DNA from: BRH-c25 sp012519325 | GTDB taxonomy: Bacteria; Bacillota; Clostridia; Lutisporales; Lutisporaceae | Length of the DNA: 64,000 nt | Reading direction: 5' to 3' | Assembly: GCA_050950645.1 (NCBI GenBank) | Contig: JBMNHZ010000017.1 | Span: forward strand, 1-64,000 | Shown: piece after piece, positions 1 to 9,120 of the stretch | How positions within the stretch are numbered: the first letter of the stretch is position 1 | Layout: the number at the start of each line of letters is the position of its first letter | Program-made: the position numbers and the translations under genes | The notes under the pieces: generated by a model | Database searches by the model: none | What the model was told of the DNA's origin: nothing | What the model saw: the letters and a program-made list of their open reading frames with translations, nothing else

Positions 1-8
1 CACATTGA

Positions 9-1927
9 GTGCGTGGTTTTGATGTGTGCGTCCAGCAAAGCTGGCAAATGCTAACAGGTGAAAGTCCTGTAGTGGTAAAGGTAGGGCAGCCACTTAGTCA
101 GTAACCAGCGAATGGAGTAATTCATGCGCTGAAGCGTTACGGAATGTTCCTTGGGGAGCAGGCAAACTGACGGGTCGTAACATAAAGTGAATACTGCCGC
201 ACCGTTATTTACATTCCCGAAAGGGAACAACAGGGAGTCGAGCCGAGACATCAACGGCGAAGACAGCAGACGGTATGAAGAACCCTAAATGCAATACCTA
301 AGAACCCTGCGGTGTAGAGGTAACGACACGTCAGGAAAGTATTTGTCGGAACTGGAGAGAGCCTACTTTGCACAGAAAGCTGTAAAGAGGACGCATATAA
401 GCGAAAGTGAAATTGTAGTCCTGCAAAGAGGCAGTCAGAAGTGCCCATAGTACCAATGATTGTACAGACAGCAAAACTGTACATAGGAAAGGGGCACAAC
501 TTTATTCATGTCTGAAAAGGAGGTAGGTGCTGGTGATTGCAGATGATGCTATTAACACCCATGAAAAAGTACGAGACTTCCAAAACAGACTATACCTTAC
601 AGCCAAAGCTGACCGAAAGAGAAAGTTCTATGCGATGTATGACAAGATATACCGGAAGGATATTTTGGAGGAAGCATGGAAACGGGTAAAAAGAAATGGT
701 GGGGCAGGCGGTATCGATAAAGTCAGCATTATTGATGTGAAAGCGTACGGCGAAGGAAAACTGTTGGACGAAATAGCGGAGGAATTGCGGATAGAGAAAT
801 ATCGGTGCAAGCCTGTCAGACGAACCTATATTCCAAAGGCCGACGGCAAGAAAAGAGCATTAGGAATACCTACGATTAAGGACAGAATAGTACAGATGGC
901 GGCAAAGATAGTAATAGAGCCGGTATTTGAAGCGGATTTTCAGCCTTGTTCGTATGGATTCCGACCAAAGCGAAGTGCATTACAGGCAATGGACAGGATA
1001 TACGAAGTGGCTGATAAAGGCGGTGCTTTGTGGGTAATTGATGCCGACATTAAAGACTATTTCGGCAGTATAAGCCATGATAAACTGCTTTTACTGGTAG
1101 AGCAGAGAATAACCGACCGCAAGGTGCTGAAGCTTATAAAAGGCTGGTTGAAAGCAGGAGTGCTTGAAGCTGGACAATACAGTGAAAGTACACTTGGAGC
1201 ACCGCAGGGTGGAGTTATATCGCCGCTTTTATCCAACATATATCTGAACTATTTTGATGTATTCTGGAATAAAAGATTTGGGCACCTGGGCGAGCTGGTA
1301 CGATATGCAGATGATTTTGTGATATTGTGCAAACGGAAAGCACAGGCAGAAGAAGCTTTAAAAGCGGTGAAATGGATTATGAATAAGCTGGAACTAACAG
1401 TACACAGTGAGAAAACAAGGCTTGTTGATATGTACTTTGGAAAAGACAGCTTTGATTTTCTTGGCTTCAACAACAGATTTCAGCGGTTCAGAAATAAAAG
1501 TTGGAAGTGGTATTGGACATTACAGCAAGTTCCATCCAAAAAGGCTATGAAGAAAATGAGAGCCAACATCAAAGAGGTGTTTACGAGTCCGAGCAAACTG
1601 CTGTTGAGCATGAAAGAAATGGTAAAACTGCTCAATCCTAAAATCATTGGGATGAGAAATTATTATGCCAGACGGTTCGCAAGACCATGGTTATGGAAGA
1701 TAGAGAAGTACATCAATCACAAATTTACTCGGTGGTACAATCGGAAGAAACAACGCAATTACAGGTTTGGAAATGCGGCAAAGGTCAGAGAATTGACATT
1801 GCAGGCAGGACTAGCAAGTATTTGCGGCTGAATGCTGAAGGAAGAAGAATATCGGAAAGCCGTATGCGGGAAAACCGCACGTACGGTTTGATGAGGGGGC
1901 GGTGGCAACCCCACTGCTCTACTCTAT
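9..1927 (+). mobile_element. Group II intron (ribozyme plus maturase ORF)
   Basis: The element begins with the GTGCG typical of group II intron 5' ends. It encodes a reverse transcriptase/maturase and ends with a recognisable domain V at about 1857-1889: an AGC start, a GAAA tetraloop and a long complementary stem. A domain VI-like hairpin and a terminal ...CTAT follow. These are seen directly; exact ends are inferred from the GTGYG and AY rules. Only eight bases of 5' exon lie in the window, so the insertion target cannot be named. The 3' exon leads into a broken IS1182-type transposase, so the intron sits in a mobile-element cluster. Confidence 0.85.
527..1831 (+). CDS. ltrA: Group II intron-encoded reverse transcriptase/maturase
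   Basis: This 434-residue protein lies inside the intron (domain IV position). It copies intron RNA into DNA during retrohoming and helps splicing. The fingers/palm region contains the RT core with YADD at about residue 260 (VRYADDFVILC) and the SPLLSNIYLN motif before it. The C-terminal part has the maturase X domain (NPKIIGMRNYY). There is no room for an HNH endonuclease domain, so target cleavage would depend on another route such as replication forks. A GGAGG lies at 519-523. The GTG at 527 is very close to it, and the GTG at 533 is better spaced and may be the true start. The frame is intact, so the intron could be active. Confidence 0.9.
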   Translation: MLVIADDAINTHEKVRDFQNRLYLTAKADRKRKFYAMYDKIYRKDILEEAWKRVKRNGGAGGIDKVSIIDVKAYGEGKLLDEIAEELRIEKYRCKPVRRTYIPKADGKKRALGIPTIKDRIVQMAAKIVIEPVFEADFQPCSYGFRPKRSALQAMDRIYEVADKGGALWVIDADIKDYFGSISHDKLLLLVEQRITDRKVLKLIKGWLKAGVLEAGQYSESTLGAPQGGVISPLLSNIYLNYFDVFWNKRFGHLGELVRYADDFVILCKRKAQAEEALKAVKWIMNKLELTVHSEKTRLVDMYFGKDSFDFLGFNNRFQRFRNKSWKWYWTLQQVPSKKAMKKMRANIKEVFTSPSKLLLSMKEMVKLLNPKIIGMRNYYARRFARPWLWKIEKYINHKFTRWYNRKKQRNYRFGNAAKVRELTLQAGLASICG

Positions 1928-1984
1928 CAAGGGTTGAGTACGATGTGTCCGATAAGGCTTGATAATATGGGGTTTCAAGGATAT

Positions 1985-2723
1985 TTAGCATTTGTATTGA
2001 TCAATGATATCAAGTATGCCGAAGGCCTCTTCGTATTTCTCATTGGTCTGCAGTTCATCGTAAGTTTTAAGATAAAGGTATTCCCCGTGATTCTGTGCTA
2101 TTTGCAGATATTTACTTAAGCTAACTTTCTCATCTTTTTTATATTCGTTTTCTATTTCATTTTCAAATTCCATCAATTGTTGTTCTGCAAGTGCCTCATT
2201 GCATTTTCGTAGCTCCCGTATTACCTTTCTGAATGCATCACATACAAGTTTTCGATTTGATGGATAGTTTACATTTGCTGCTACGTCCGTTGTATCTATT
2301 AAGTATCTTTTAGATTTCACTATGTCTTTTTCTATACATTTCCTTACTATTTCATTAAAGAATTCATCAAAGTTTTCTTCTCCCATTCTACTAATTCTAA
2401 ATAGACTAATGGTTGTATCATCCGGTACATTATCATCTAAAGACAACCCTAAAAACCAACGAAATGCAATATCTGTTTGAATCCTTTTTACTACTTTTGG
2501 GTCGGAAAGACCATATAGATATTCTAGCAAGCATATTTTAAGCATCATCACCGGGTCTTCTGATTTTCTACCTATATCGCTATATTTATTCTTTTACCAT
2601 GTCATATACAAATGAAAAGTCTATAATTGAGTCTATCTTAACTAGCAAATTATCTTTTGGTATTAATCGCTCAAATAACATATGATCAAATATATCAATT
2701 TGTGGATTATTTCTACCAAGCAT
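1985..2723 (-). pseudogene. IS1182-family transposase, frameshifted and truncated
   Basis: On the minus strand a good ribosome site (GGAGGTTGAAGG) precedes an ATG at 2723. The peptide starts MLGRNNPQIDIFDHM and reaches stops near 2590. One base removed there restores KYSDIGRKSEDPV and joins the open frame from 2551 to 1985 (MMLKICLLEYLYGL..., LIDTTDVAANVNYP). This is the N-terminal half typical of IS1182/DUF772 transposases, including the first Asp of the DDE triad. The protein stops after about 245 residues, whereas the family is about 450-550, so the DDE C-terminal half is missing. I infer an inactive remnant, cut before or during arrival of the neighbouring group II intron. Confidence 0.75.
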
Positions 2724-2986
2724 AGCCTTCAACCTCCGTATTCTCAACACTTTGCATACTTTAATTATATCATTTCTTATATCTTTTTTGAAGAATATTC
2801 ATAAAAGAAAAATGGTTAAAGCCTATGGCGTTCCAGTGATTGTATATTTATTTTTTGTATTGTATGATTATACTACAGGTTTAGTTTATCGGAGGTTTCC
2901 CAGGCACGTCACTCATTAATATGTAAAATAGTCAGTCATGATGTTGAAAAAAGACTATAATAAGCACAAATAATAGAGGTGGATAA

Positions 2987-3859
2987 ATGGCTACTTGGTG
3001 GGGTAAAAAAGAGATGCTTTCTAAGTATATAGATTTAGAGGATATAGAACTGATCGGAAATCCACGGATAACCGTAGGTGTTCCACATAATTCGCAAGAA
3101 AAATTTATAGAAAACGTTTATGCAGGTGCATGTGCATATAGCCTCGGGTTAAGCTCTATTGATTACACATATAAAAGATATGTTAAAAACCAAGATTTAG
3201 CTAAAATAACTAATGATTTTGACAACAAACTATTAGTGATAACTTCTTCTTTAAAACAGGGTGTTATTGATGTTCTTGGGTATCTAATGAGTATAGAAAA
3301 ACCGGATATCCCTTGTTTATTTGCCGCTGGTGCTGCTTATGCACGACTGCAAAATACATTTAAAGGAGCAGTGTTATGTTTGAGAACGGGTTTGCATTTT
3401 GAAACACTGGCCATGGAAAGAATGATACTTGAACAATTAGCTTGGATATATAAAATACATAATTTTAACGGTATTTTCTTTAAGGTGTTACCTAATAAAT
3501 CTATTAGCCAGTTGAAAAAACTAATTCCTTCAGTTGGAATTTTATATGGAGTGTTAAGCGATAAATTACACATTGCCCCAATATCCACATTAGATTACAT
3601 TTCAACAGAAAATAATGGTTTAAATATAATCTTAAAAGATAATAGACAAACAATAAAAAATGCACATTTATTACTTAAGATATATGATATATATTGCATT
3701 GTAGGTGAAGTTATCTATGCTGATTTATTGAAAGAATATAAGTATATTAGAAAAGATGAAACCGATAAATATGTACCATATGAACATAGGGTTAGTATTA
3801 AAATGATAAACAAGCTTAATTGTATTTTTGAGGAATTTGAACTAGATGATTCTGAATAA
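2987..3859 (+). CDS. Hypothetical protein, helical, 290 residues
   Basis: This open frame starts at an ATG eight bases after a short GGTGG. I do not recognise the family with confidence. It has no signal peptide or clear membrane segment and looks mostly alpha-helical. A central stretch at about residues 125-160 (LRTGLHFETLAMERMILEQL) resembles the helical core of DUF5677-like proteins, but this is only an impression. It is flanked by an IS1182 remnant upstream and a Fic remnant downstream, so it belongs to an accessory region. Its AT-rich codon use differs from the later housekeeping genes. A phage- or stress-related role would be speculation. Confidence 0.5.
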   Translation: MATWWGKKEMLSKYIDLEDIELIGNPRITVGVPHNSQEKFIENVYAGACAYSLGLSSIDYTYKRYVKNQDLAKITNDFDNKLLVITSSLKQGVIDVLGYLMSIEKPDIPCLFAAGAAYARLQNTFKGAVLCLRTGLHFETLAMERMILEQLAWIYKIHNFNGIFFKVLPNKSISQLKKLIPSVGILYGVLSDKLHIAPISTLDYISTENNGLNIILKDNRQTIKNAHLLLKIYDIYCIVGEVIYADLLKEYKYIRKDETDKYVPYEHRVSIKMINKLNCIFEEFELDDSE

Positions 3860-3869
3860 TAAGTAGAAA

Positions 3870-4046
3870 ATTGCTGTTTGCTTTAGTAAGGTAGGATATC
3901 CATCTATTGATATTAAATTTACAGATAGAATTCAGTATTATAAAGCATTTGATGAATATCATATAAATCATAACCTATCTCCAATGGAATATTTGATTGC
4001 AGGATATATCAACGCACGATTGGATTTATATTTGAAAATACTATAA
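3870..4046 (+). pseudogene. C-terminal remnant of a Fic-family protein
   Basis: Reading the frame that ends at TAA 4044-4046 gives FSKVGYPSIDIKFTDR, then YYKAFDEYHINHNLSPMEYL and a tail LDLYLKIL. This matches the region after the Fic catalytic core (GYPPI.I....R..YY.AL). No HPFxxGNGR motif is present upstream, so only the tail survives. A second copy of the last ~46 bases occurs at 7191-7236, where the frame runs on for two more codons (QD, then TAA). The CAA-to-TAA change therefore probably happened in this copy. The Fic assignment is inference from a short match. Confidence 0.5.
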
Positions 4047-4063
4047 GATTAAGGCTACTTTAA
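4018..4063 (+). repeat. Direct repeat copy A (Fic tail)
   Basis: These 46 bases are repeated at 7191-7236 with about five substitutions. They cover the end of the Fic-like remnant plus downstream bases. The pair brackets the nitrilase and diguanylate cyclase genes and suggests an old duplication or a recombination footprint. Confidence 0.7.
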
Positions 4064-4629
4064 AAGAAAAAAATATGATATTGATTTAAGTCTAATTGTC
4101 ACGATGCTATGGATTCAAAGGTAATACCCCTTGGCAAGAGGGTACCAGTCTTGATGGTGATCAGAATTACAGATTTGAGGCACGTCGAGTGCATGATTCT
4201 TATGCAGCGTAGTGGTGTGAAGGGCGAGAAGTAGGTGTTGATTACTATATGTATTGGGTTTGGAATGAAAAGATAATTGATCCTGTTCGAGTAAACAAAC
4301 CCATAAAAGTTGTTCTAGCAGCCAAGCGGTTAGGCTAGATATTCTATGATTTTCTGTAATGATGGTTTCCGCCCGGTGAGCTTTTTGATTGAGACACTGG
4401 CTGAGGATGCGGTTTAAAGATAAACCATAGTTGGAGGGGATGAAGATTATGGAATCAGAAATAAGGGACTTATTTAACCGAAGATGGAAAAATCGATACT
4501 ATCACTGTTTCACCGGTTTGATATGTGTATAGTGAGTTGAGGGACAGGCTAATTAACACTATTGAAATTTGTTTATATGTTATTGGTAGGTTAGGCAGCT
4601 ACAAAAATTAGAACCCGGGGAGGTAAATC
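4047..4629. other. Gene-poor relic stretch
   Basis: No intact gene is seen. Short open pieces occur at about 4099-4338, for example WVWNEKIIDPVRV and VLAAKRLG before a TAG. They are interrupted by stops and look like a decayed coding region of unknown origin. A small hairpin (TACCC...GGGTA) lies around 4124-4143. The stretch ends with GGGGAGG just upstream of the next gene. Confidence 0.35.
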
Positions 4630-5505
4630 ATGAGAATATTCGCTTTGGAATTGAACAACGATATAAAGGGAATTACTGAACGTAAAGAGTATATTGAATC
4701 TCTGATTTCTCGGCTTCCATCGCCTGATATTGTGTTACTTCCGGAAATGGCAATAAGCAGTTATATGGCAAGCCAAGAAGCATGGAAATATGCTGATAAT
4801 TGTGGTAAAGATACTTCGGCCTGGGCGATGGGAATAGCTGCAAAATACCATACATATATCGGGGTTGGTTATATTGATTATGAAAATGGAGATTACTTTA
4901 ATCGTTATTTGATTGCAGATAATAAAAAGGTCCATGGTATTATAACAAAAAGTGAAGGTGAGTCTGCTGTATTCAAAAGAGACTGGTTCGGAAGTATTAT
5001 TATTACACCATTTGGAAATGTGGCTGTTGCGATTTGCTATGATGCCAGGCGCAGACACTTTTATGAAACTATCAAAGATGAAACCATAGGACTGATTGTG
5101 TTTCCACACGGAAGCCCTGCAGACCCGAAAAAGGCTGCTAAGGAGGAAGCAACTAACGATTATATTTGTAACACATATGTTGAAGCGTTTGGAGTTCCGG
5201 TAGTCTATATCAATAGTATTGGGAAACTTGAGTATATGCCGGGCAAAATTGGGGCATTGATGAGAAAGGCAGGGTTTACCATGAATGGTAAATCCAAGAT
5301 CTATGCAGGCGGCGGCAGCAGTGTTTCAAGTGACATTAAATCGGCAATAGGGCTTGATATAGACATTACTGAACACAGACGTAAAAAGAATATACGCTTT
5401 TATGGGAATAATCTAATCAAAGGGAATATTATTTTTCGGCATTTCATACTAAAACCTGATATTATGGCCGGTCTCAGACAATATAATAATGGCACCAGAA
5501 AATAA
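4630..5505 (+). CDS. Carbon-nitrogen hydrolase (nitrilase superfamily)
   Basis: This 291-residue protein has the expected Glu-Lys-Cys triad: E39 in LLPEMAISSY, a Lys near K107 (ITKSEGES) and C136 in VAVAICYDAR. These enzymes hydrolyse non-peptide C-N bonds in amides or nitriles through a thioester on the Cys. The substrate cannot be told from sequence; ordinary amidases of this superfamily have a similar length. GGGGAGG lies at the right distance before ATG 4630. It stands alone among remnants with no partner genes, so the pathway is unknown. It is complete and appears functional. Confidence 0.8.
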   Translation: MRIFALELNNDIKGITERKEYIESLISRLPSPDIVLLPEMAISSYMASQEAWKYADNCGKDTSAWAMGIAAKYHTYIGVGYIDYENGDYFNRYLIADNKKVHGIITKSEGESAVFKRDWFGSIIITPFGNVAVAICYDARRRHFYETIKDETIGLIVFPHGSPADPKKAAKEEATNDYICNTYVEAFGVPVVYINSIGKLEYMPGKIGALMRKAGFTMNGKSKIYAGGGSSVSSDIKSAIGLDIDITEHRRKKNIRFYGNNLIKGNIIFRHFILKPDIMAGLRQYNNGTRK

Positions 5506-5529
5506 GACAGAAAAATTTGTTTGTATTAG

Positions 5530-5640
5530 TCTAAATGTAGTTCATCAACATAATCGGTTATTGTATTTTCATAGCATTTGGAAATGACTTGAAATAGCAA
5601 TTGTGAGCCATCCATTTTGAAGAGGACATATCCCCATCTA
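5530..5640 (-). pseudogene. Short IstB-like (IS21) remnant
   Basis: On the minus strand a short peptide, FKMDGSQLLFQVISKCYEN, matches the segment of IS21 IstB helper ATPases after Walker B (usually kdGsqLLFqvIs..YE). The following residues diverge and end at a stop. Only about 20 informative residues remain, so the call is tentative. It fits the cluster of broken transposition genes here. Confidence 0.4.
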
Positions 5641-5699
5641 ACAGATCAGCAAATTCGTTTTTTCAGTTGTTTCATAGACCTCTGTAACTCCCCTTTTGC

Positions 5700-6017
5700 T
5701 TACTCTGAGTATGGAAAGCCTATTTCACGGACATGAGGAAGCTTGGTTATTCTTGCCGTCTAACATTAGAAAAATGGATATTGGAATTGGCACCTGATGA
5801 GAAGAAGTATTGTTGTTCTAACGTATCTAAGGTAAAATATACACGTGAACAAAAAGAACAAGCTGTCATTTCCTTATGTTCCCGATGTACATCTTCTAAG
5901 GAAGCTGCGGCTGAGCATGGAACAACACGAGAATACTTTTTTTTTGGAAAAACAAGCTTCTTAAAAAGGGGCGAACAAATTCTATGGGCAAAAGAGGTAT
6001 ATCGTTTAGGGATATAA
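5700..6017 (+). pseudogene. IS3-family OrfA remnant (HTH transposase subunit)
   Basis: The peptide MRKLGYSCRLTLEKWILEL, then KVKYTREQKEQAVISLCSR and SSKEAAAEHGTTRE, is the two-part helix-turn-helix of an IS3/IS150-type OrfA. It continues upstream of the ATG at 5733 (SEYGKPISRT), so the N-terminus is lost. After GTTRE the frame enters a run of T residues (YFFFGKTSF) where family members read a Trp-Lys motif, which indicates a frameshift. OrfB is absent, so it cannot transpose by itself. Confidence 0.6.
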
Positions 6018-6079
6018 CGAGATATATATAAAAAGGCAGCAGGTAGCATGTATGCAACTAATCGATTGGGGTGTATAGA

Positions 6080-7150
6080 ATGGAAAAATGGTTAAATGTA
6101 TCTTTGAATAAGGACAGGACTTATGAACAGCTTTCAGCCGACAATCAAAACGCAATCGATGAGTATAACAAAAAGACACTGTCCACATTGTTGCCCATAG
6201 GATGGGCGTTAACGTTATTGCCGCTGGCAGCTGTTCCTTTCAGTAATACAAAGATCGGCGCAGTGCCTGCTTACCTAATGACATTTTCGTCTTATTTTAT
6301 ATTATTCATTCTATTTAAAATTCCATCCGTTAAAAAGTATACTCTTGTTGGGCTACATATAAGTTTTTCAGTCTTGTTTATATTTGGGATATACCTTAGC
6401 GTGATTCATTCTCCCGATATGCGGGCAACAATTTTGCTGGGCGGATTCATCCTCATGCCAATAAGCTTTATCGATAACTTTCGTCGAATAAGGTCAGTTT
6501 TAGCTTTCTGGTTGGTGGTGTCAACTGTTATAGCGTTTTATCTAAAACCCCAATATGCGCTTGATGATGCAATTAATTGTCTGTGTTCTGCCGTTCTCGG
6601 ATACTATCTCGGGAAAATGATGACACAGGTTCGTCTAGAAAGCTTTGAAGCTAGGCGCCAGCTAATCATTGAAAAAGAAACTGATGTGCTGACAGGCCTT
6701 CTGAACCGCCGTAAATTGTTTGAAACTCTGGCAGATCTGGAAGCGACAGGCACAGAAAAGCCATCCGGAATCCTGATGATTGATATTGATCACTTCAAAG
6801 TTTTTAACGATAACCACGGCCATGCCGCCGGTGATAAACTTCTGAATCATTTTGGCGAAGTGCTAAAAGAATTCGCGCAGAATTTTAGGCTGCACCTTTA
6901 TCGTTATGGTGGTGAGGAATTCGTGGCAATAGCATATGGATATGACGATAAAGAGTTGTTATCTATCGCAGAAGACCTGCGGATTTCCGTGCAGAATACA
7001 GATATAGATGGAAATTTCACTACCGTCAGTATCGGAGTTGCCTATTGTGGTAATGAACAAGTCCGAAATTATGAAAATATAATCGATCGGGCGGATAAAG
7101 CTGCTTATGCTGCTAAGCGTGCAGGCAGGAATAAAGTATGTATGGAATAG
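6080..7150 (+). CDS. Membrane-bound diguanylate cyclase (GGDEF)
   Basis: About 356 residues. The N-terminal half carries roughly six hydrophobic segments (residues ~35-180) as a membrane sensor. The C-terminal GGDEF domain makes cyclic di-GMP from two GTP. The active motif is GGEEF at about residues 277-281 (RYGGEEFVAIA), and the metal-binding segment IDIDHFKVFNDNHGH is intact. The usual inhibitory RxxD site five residues upstream reads RLHL, so product inhibition at that site is probably lost. ATG 6080 is preferred to the GTG at 6071 because a GGGG sits 8-10 bases before it. No EAL domain is present. It likely influences motility or surface attachment. Confidence 0.85.
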   Translation: MEKWLNVSLNKDRTYEQLSADNQNAIDEYNKKTLSTLLPIGWALTLLPLAAVPFSNTKIGAVPAYLMTFSSYFILFILFKIPSVKKYTLVGLHISFSVLFIFGIYLSVIHSPDMRATILLGGFILMPISFIDNFRRIRSVLAFWLVVSTVIAFYLKPQYALDDAINCLCSAVLGYYLGKMMTQVRLESFEARRQLIIEKETDVLTGLLNRRKLFETLADLEATGTEKPSGILMIDIDHFKVFNDNHGHAAGDKLLNHFGEVLKEFAQNFRLHLYRYGGEEFVAIAYGYDDKELLSIAEDLRISVQNTDIDGNFTTVSIGVAYCGNEQVRNYENIIDRADKAAYAAKRAGRNKVCME

Positions 7151-7190
7151 AATGAAAAGTAGGTAAACCGATTGGATAATTAGGGCTGCA

Positions 7191-7236
7191 CATTGGATTT
7201 ATATTTGAAAATACTGCAAGACTAAGGCTGCTTTAA
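7191..7236 (+). repeat. Direct repeat copy B (Fic tail)
   Basis: This is the partner of 4018-4063. The differences seen are almost all transitions. In this copy the reading frame continues ...LKILQD before TAA, showing what the ancestral C-terminus probably was. No further Fic sequence is visible upstream. Confidence 0.65.
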
Positions 7237-7273
7237 GCTACGGTGGGACGTCTTTAAAAAGAGAAAAAGGGGA

Positions 7274-7520
7274 TAACAAGAATCTATGCTTATTTAGAAA
7301 GTATAAGCCGGGTGACTGCCCAGATATGGCCCAGATATTTTATGATACTGTGCATACAGTTAATTCAAGAGATTATACGAGGGAACAGCTCGATGCATGG
7401 GCAGCGGGCAGGGTGGATCTGGAAACATGGAATCGTATATTTTTAAAACATTATACATTCATTGCAGAAATGAAAGGGAAAATCGTTGGCTTTACGGACA
7501 TAGAGGAAAAATTAATCTTA
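7274..7520 (+). pseudogene. GNAT acetyltransferase, N-terminal fragment
   Basis: The frame reads LFRKYKPGDCPDMAQIFYDT, VNSRDYTREQLDAWA and HYTFIAEMKGKIVGFTDI. This is the beta1-alpha1-alpha2-beta3 part of a common clostridial GNAT N-acetyltransferase. The acetyl-CoA motif (Q/RxxGxG/A) that should follow is missing. After TDIE the frame runs into unrelated sequence just before the next operon, so the gene is truncated at about 7515. Confidence 0.6.
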
Positions 7521-7606
7521 AGAAATAGCAAGTGTGCAATTAATGGTATAATGGTATATAATCGGATAAATAAAGGACTTTTTCACACTAGAGAGGAGCA
7601 GGCAAA

Positions 7607-8182
7607 ATGATGGCGGATGAGGCTTTATACAAGGCTTATCTTGATGGAGATGATGCCGGTCTGGCATTGTTAATGGAGCGATATGGAAACAGGCTGACAT
7701 TTTACATAAATGGATACCTCCACGATATACATGATTCAGAGGATTTAATGATTGAGGCTTTTGCATATCTTATTTCAAAAAAACCACGCATTAGGGAAGG
7801 TTGTCTCAAGGCATATTTGTATAAAATCGCTCGAAATCTTTCCCTACGATTTATTAAAAAAAGGCATTTAAATCATAGTTTTAGTCTTGAAGAGATTGAG
7901 AAAGAGCCTGAGAGCAAAATACTTATAGAAGAAGTTATACAAAAAGAGGAATTTAACCAAAGTCTATATTTATGTTTGGACAGGTTAAACCCAGGTTATA
8001 GAGAAGCCCTATATCTTGTATATTTTGAAGATATGCATCATTCCGAAGCCGCTGCTGTTATGGGAAAAAGTGAAAAACAGGTATCAGACTTAGTATATCG
8101 GGGAAGGAATTCCCTACGAAAATATTTGGAACAGGAGGGAATTACTAATGCGGAGTACAGAAGAACGAGTTTTGGCTGTTAA
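7607..8182 (+). CDS. ECF-type RNA polymerase sigma factor
   Basis: This 191-residue protein has sigma region 2 near residues 20-85 (DSEDLMIEAFAYLI, YLYKIARNLSLRFIKKR) and region 4 near 120-180. Region 4 contains an HTH (LNPGYREALYLVYFEDMHHS, AAVMGKSEKQVSDLVYRGR). It should direct RNA polymerase to a small regulon. It opens an overlapping cluster: its 3' end overlaps the next gene by 35 bases, and a PrsW-like protease follows. In Bacillus, PrsW starts destruction of the SigW anti-sigma factor, so a membrane anti-sigma is expected nearby. AGAGAGGAGC precedes the ATG pair at 7607/7610. Autoregulation is likely but not shown. Confidence 0.8.
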   Translation: MMADEALYKAYLDGDDAGLALLMERYGNRLTFYINGYLHDIHDSEDLMIEAFAYLISKKPRIREGCLKAYLYKIARNLSLRFIKKRHLNHSFSLEEIEKEPESKILIEEVIQKEEFNQSLYLCLDRLNPGYREALYLVYFEDMHHSEAAAVMGKSEKQVSDLVYRGRNSLRKYLEQEGITNAEYRRTSFGC

Positions 8183-8498
8183 ATTACGCGCTAAAGAAAT
8201 TGAAGGTCAAAAACGGATACGTAGGGGGCGTATGTTATATATCAGTTCTTTCGCTGCCTGTTTACTGTTTATTGTGGGTCTATCATTTGTTATGCCGAGT
8301 GTCATGGATTCTATGTCTGATGATGGGTATGTCAATTTTGGTACAGCTGCCAGCATATTTGATGGAAGAAACTTTTTCGGATTTGTTCTTATAGGATTTC
8401 TTGCTTTTGCCCTTGGAGTTAGCGTTACAGTTTTATCTTATAAAATTAAGCAGAGAAATCAGTTAAATCCAGAGGGCGGGGAGGACAAGGATGATTGA
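8148..8498 (+). CDS. Small two-TM protein, candidate anti-sigma factor
   Basis: 116 residues. A basic cytoplasmic N-terminus (TEERVLAVKLRAKEIEGQK) is followed by a TM at about 30-50, an extracellular loop of about 40 residues, a TM at about 77-97 and a charged tail. I do not recognise a Pfam family and see no zinc anti-sigma (HxxxCxxC) motif. Its position inside a sigma-PrsW operon, with translational overlap on both sides, makes an anti-sigma or signal-transducing role plausible. A paralogue with the same plan lies at 9943-10245. The function is inferred from context only. Confidence 0.6.
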   Translation: MRSTEERVLAVKLRAKEIEGQKRIRRGRMLYISSFAACLLFIVGLSFVMPSVMDSMSDDGYVNFGTAASIFDGRNFFGFVLIGFLAFALGVSVTVLSYKIKQRNQLNPEGGEDKDD

Positions 8499-9120
8499 AC
8501 TTCTTGATAATTTTTCACAGCTTTTTGTAACATTGGTTGCCACTGCAGGTGCAGGAATTTTATTTTACAAAAGTCGTGTACAAGCATATTTACTTCTCAC
8601 TTGTTTTTTTGGTACTTTTATGTTGGGTACACTTTATTGGACCCTTCATTTTCTTTTATTTAATTATACACCTCAAATTTTCTATGTATCAGAGCTTGCA
8701 TGGATTGCCAGCTATATGTTTTTATTGACATTAGGATACACTCTATCTACTCCTGATGAAAGAAAGTTTCGACATCCGGCAGTATGGTTTGTTCCAATAT
8801 TTTGTATTCCGCAATTAATACTGTATTTATTACATGGTGATATATTATTCAATCTGCTGATATGTGGTTTGACAATGGCTGTTGCGTGGCATTCTGCACG
8901 AGGATTAATTTATGTTAGAAGGCAAAGTGGAAAACTGGGAGTTATGCAGTTTTTTCATATAGTCGTTTTGCTTATTATCATTTTGGAATATTGTCTATGG
9001 ACATCCTCTTGTTTCTGGATAAGCGATACTTATACCAATCCTTATTTCTGGATTGATTTTCTGTTGACTGCTTCAATTTTTGCCCTTCTTCCGGCTACGA
9101 AAAAGGCGGTGGGAGTATGA
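8491..9120 (+). CDS. Multi-TM membrane protein of unknown function
   Basis: 209 residues with about six hydrophobic helices and short loops, and no catalytic motif that I can identify. It overlaps the previous gene by eight bases and the next by four (ATGA), so the genes are translationally coupled. A role in sensing or in holding the sigma/anti-sigma/PrsW complex is possible, but this is inference from position. GGGGAGG at about 8478-8484 serves the ATG at 8491. Confidence 0.55.
   Translation: MIELLDNFSQLFVTLVATAGAGILFYKSRVQAYLLLTCFFGTFMLGTLYWTLHFLLFNYTPQIFYVSELAWIASYMFLLTLGYTLSTPDERKFRHPAVWFVPIFCIPQLILYLLHGDILFNLLICGLTMAVAWHSARGLIYVRRQSGKLGVMQFFHIVVLLIIILEYCLWTSSCFWISDTYTNPYFWIDFLLTASIFALLPATKKAVGV

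Noticed and set aside
4124..4180. Weak similarity of this stretch to about 30143-30200 (TACCCC..GATGGT.ATCAGAAT.ACAG)
   Set aside because: Matches are short and scattered with many mismatches. Chance or very distant relation; not enough to call a repeat.
4735..5109. Minus-strand open frame inside the nitrilase gene
   Set aside because: It is a shadow frame. The plus-strand gene has the full catalytic triad.
7547..7552. TATAAT before the sigma operon as its promoter
   Set aside because: No acceptable -35 at 16-18 bases. ECF autoregulated promoters would look different. Not listed.
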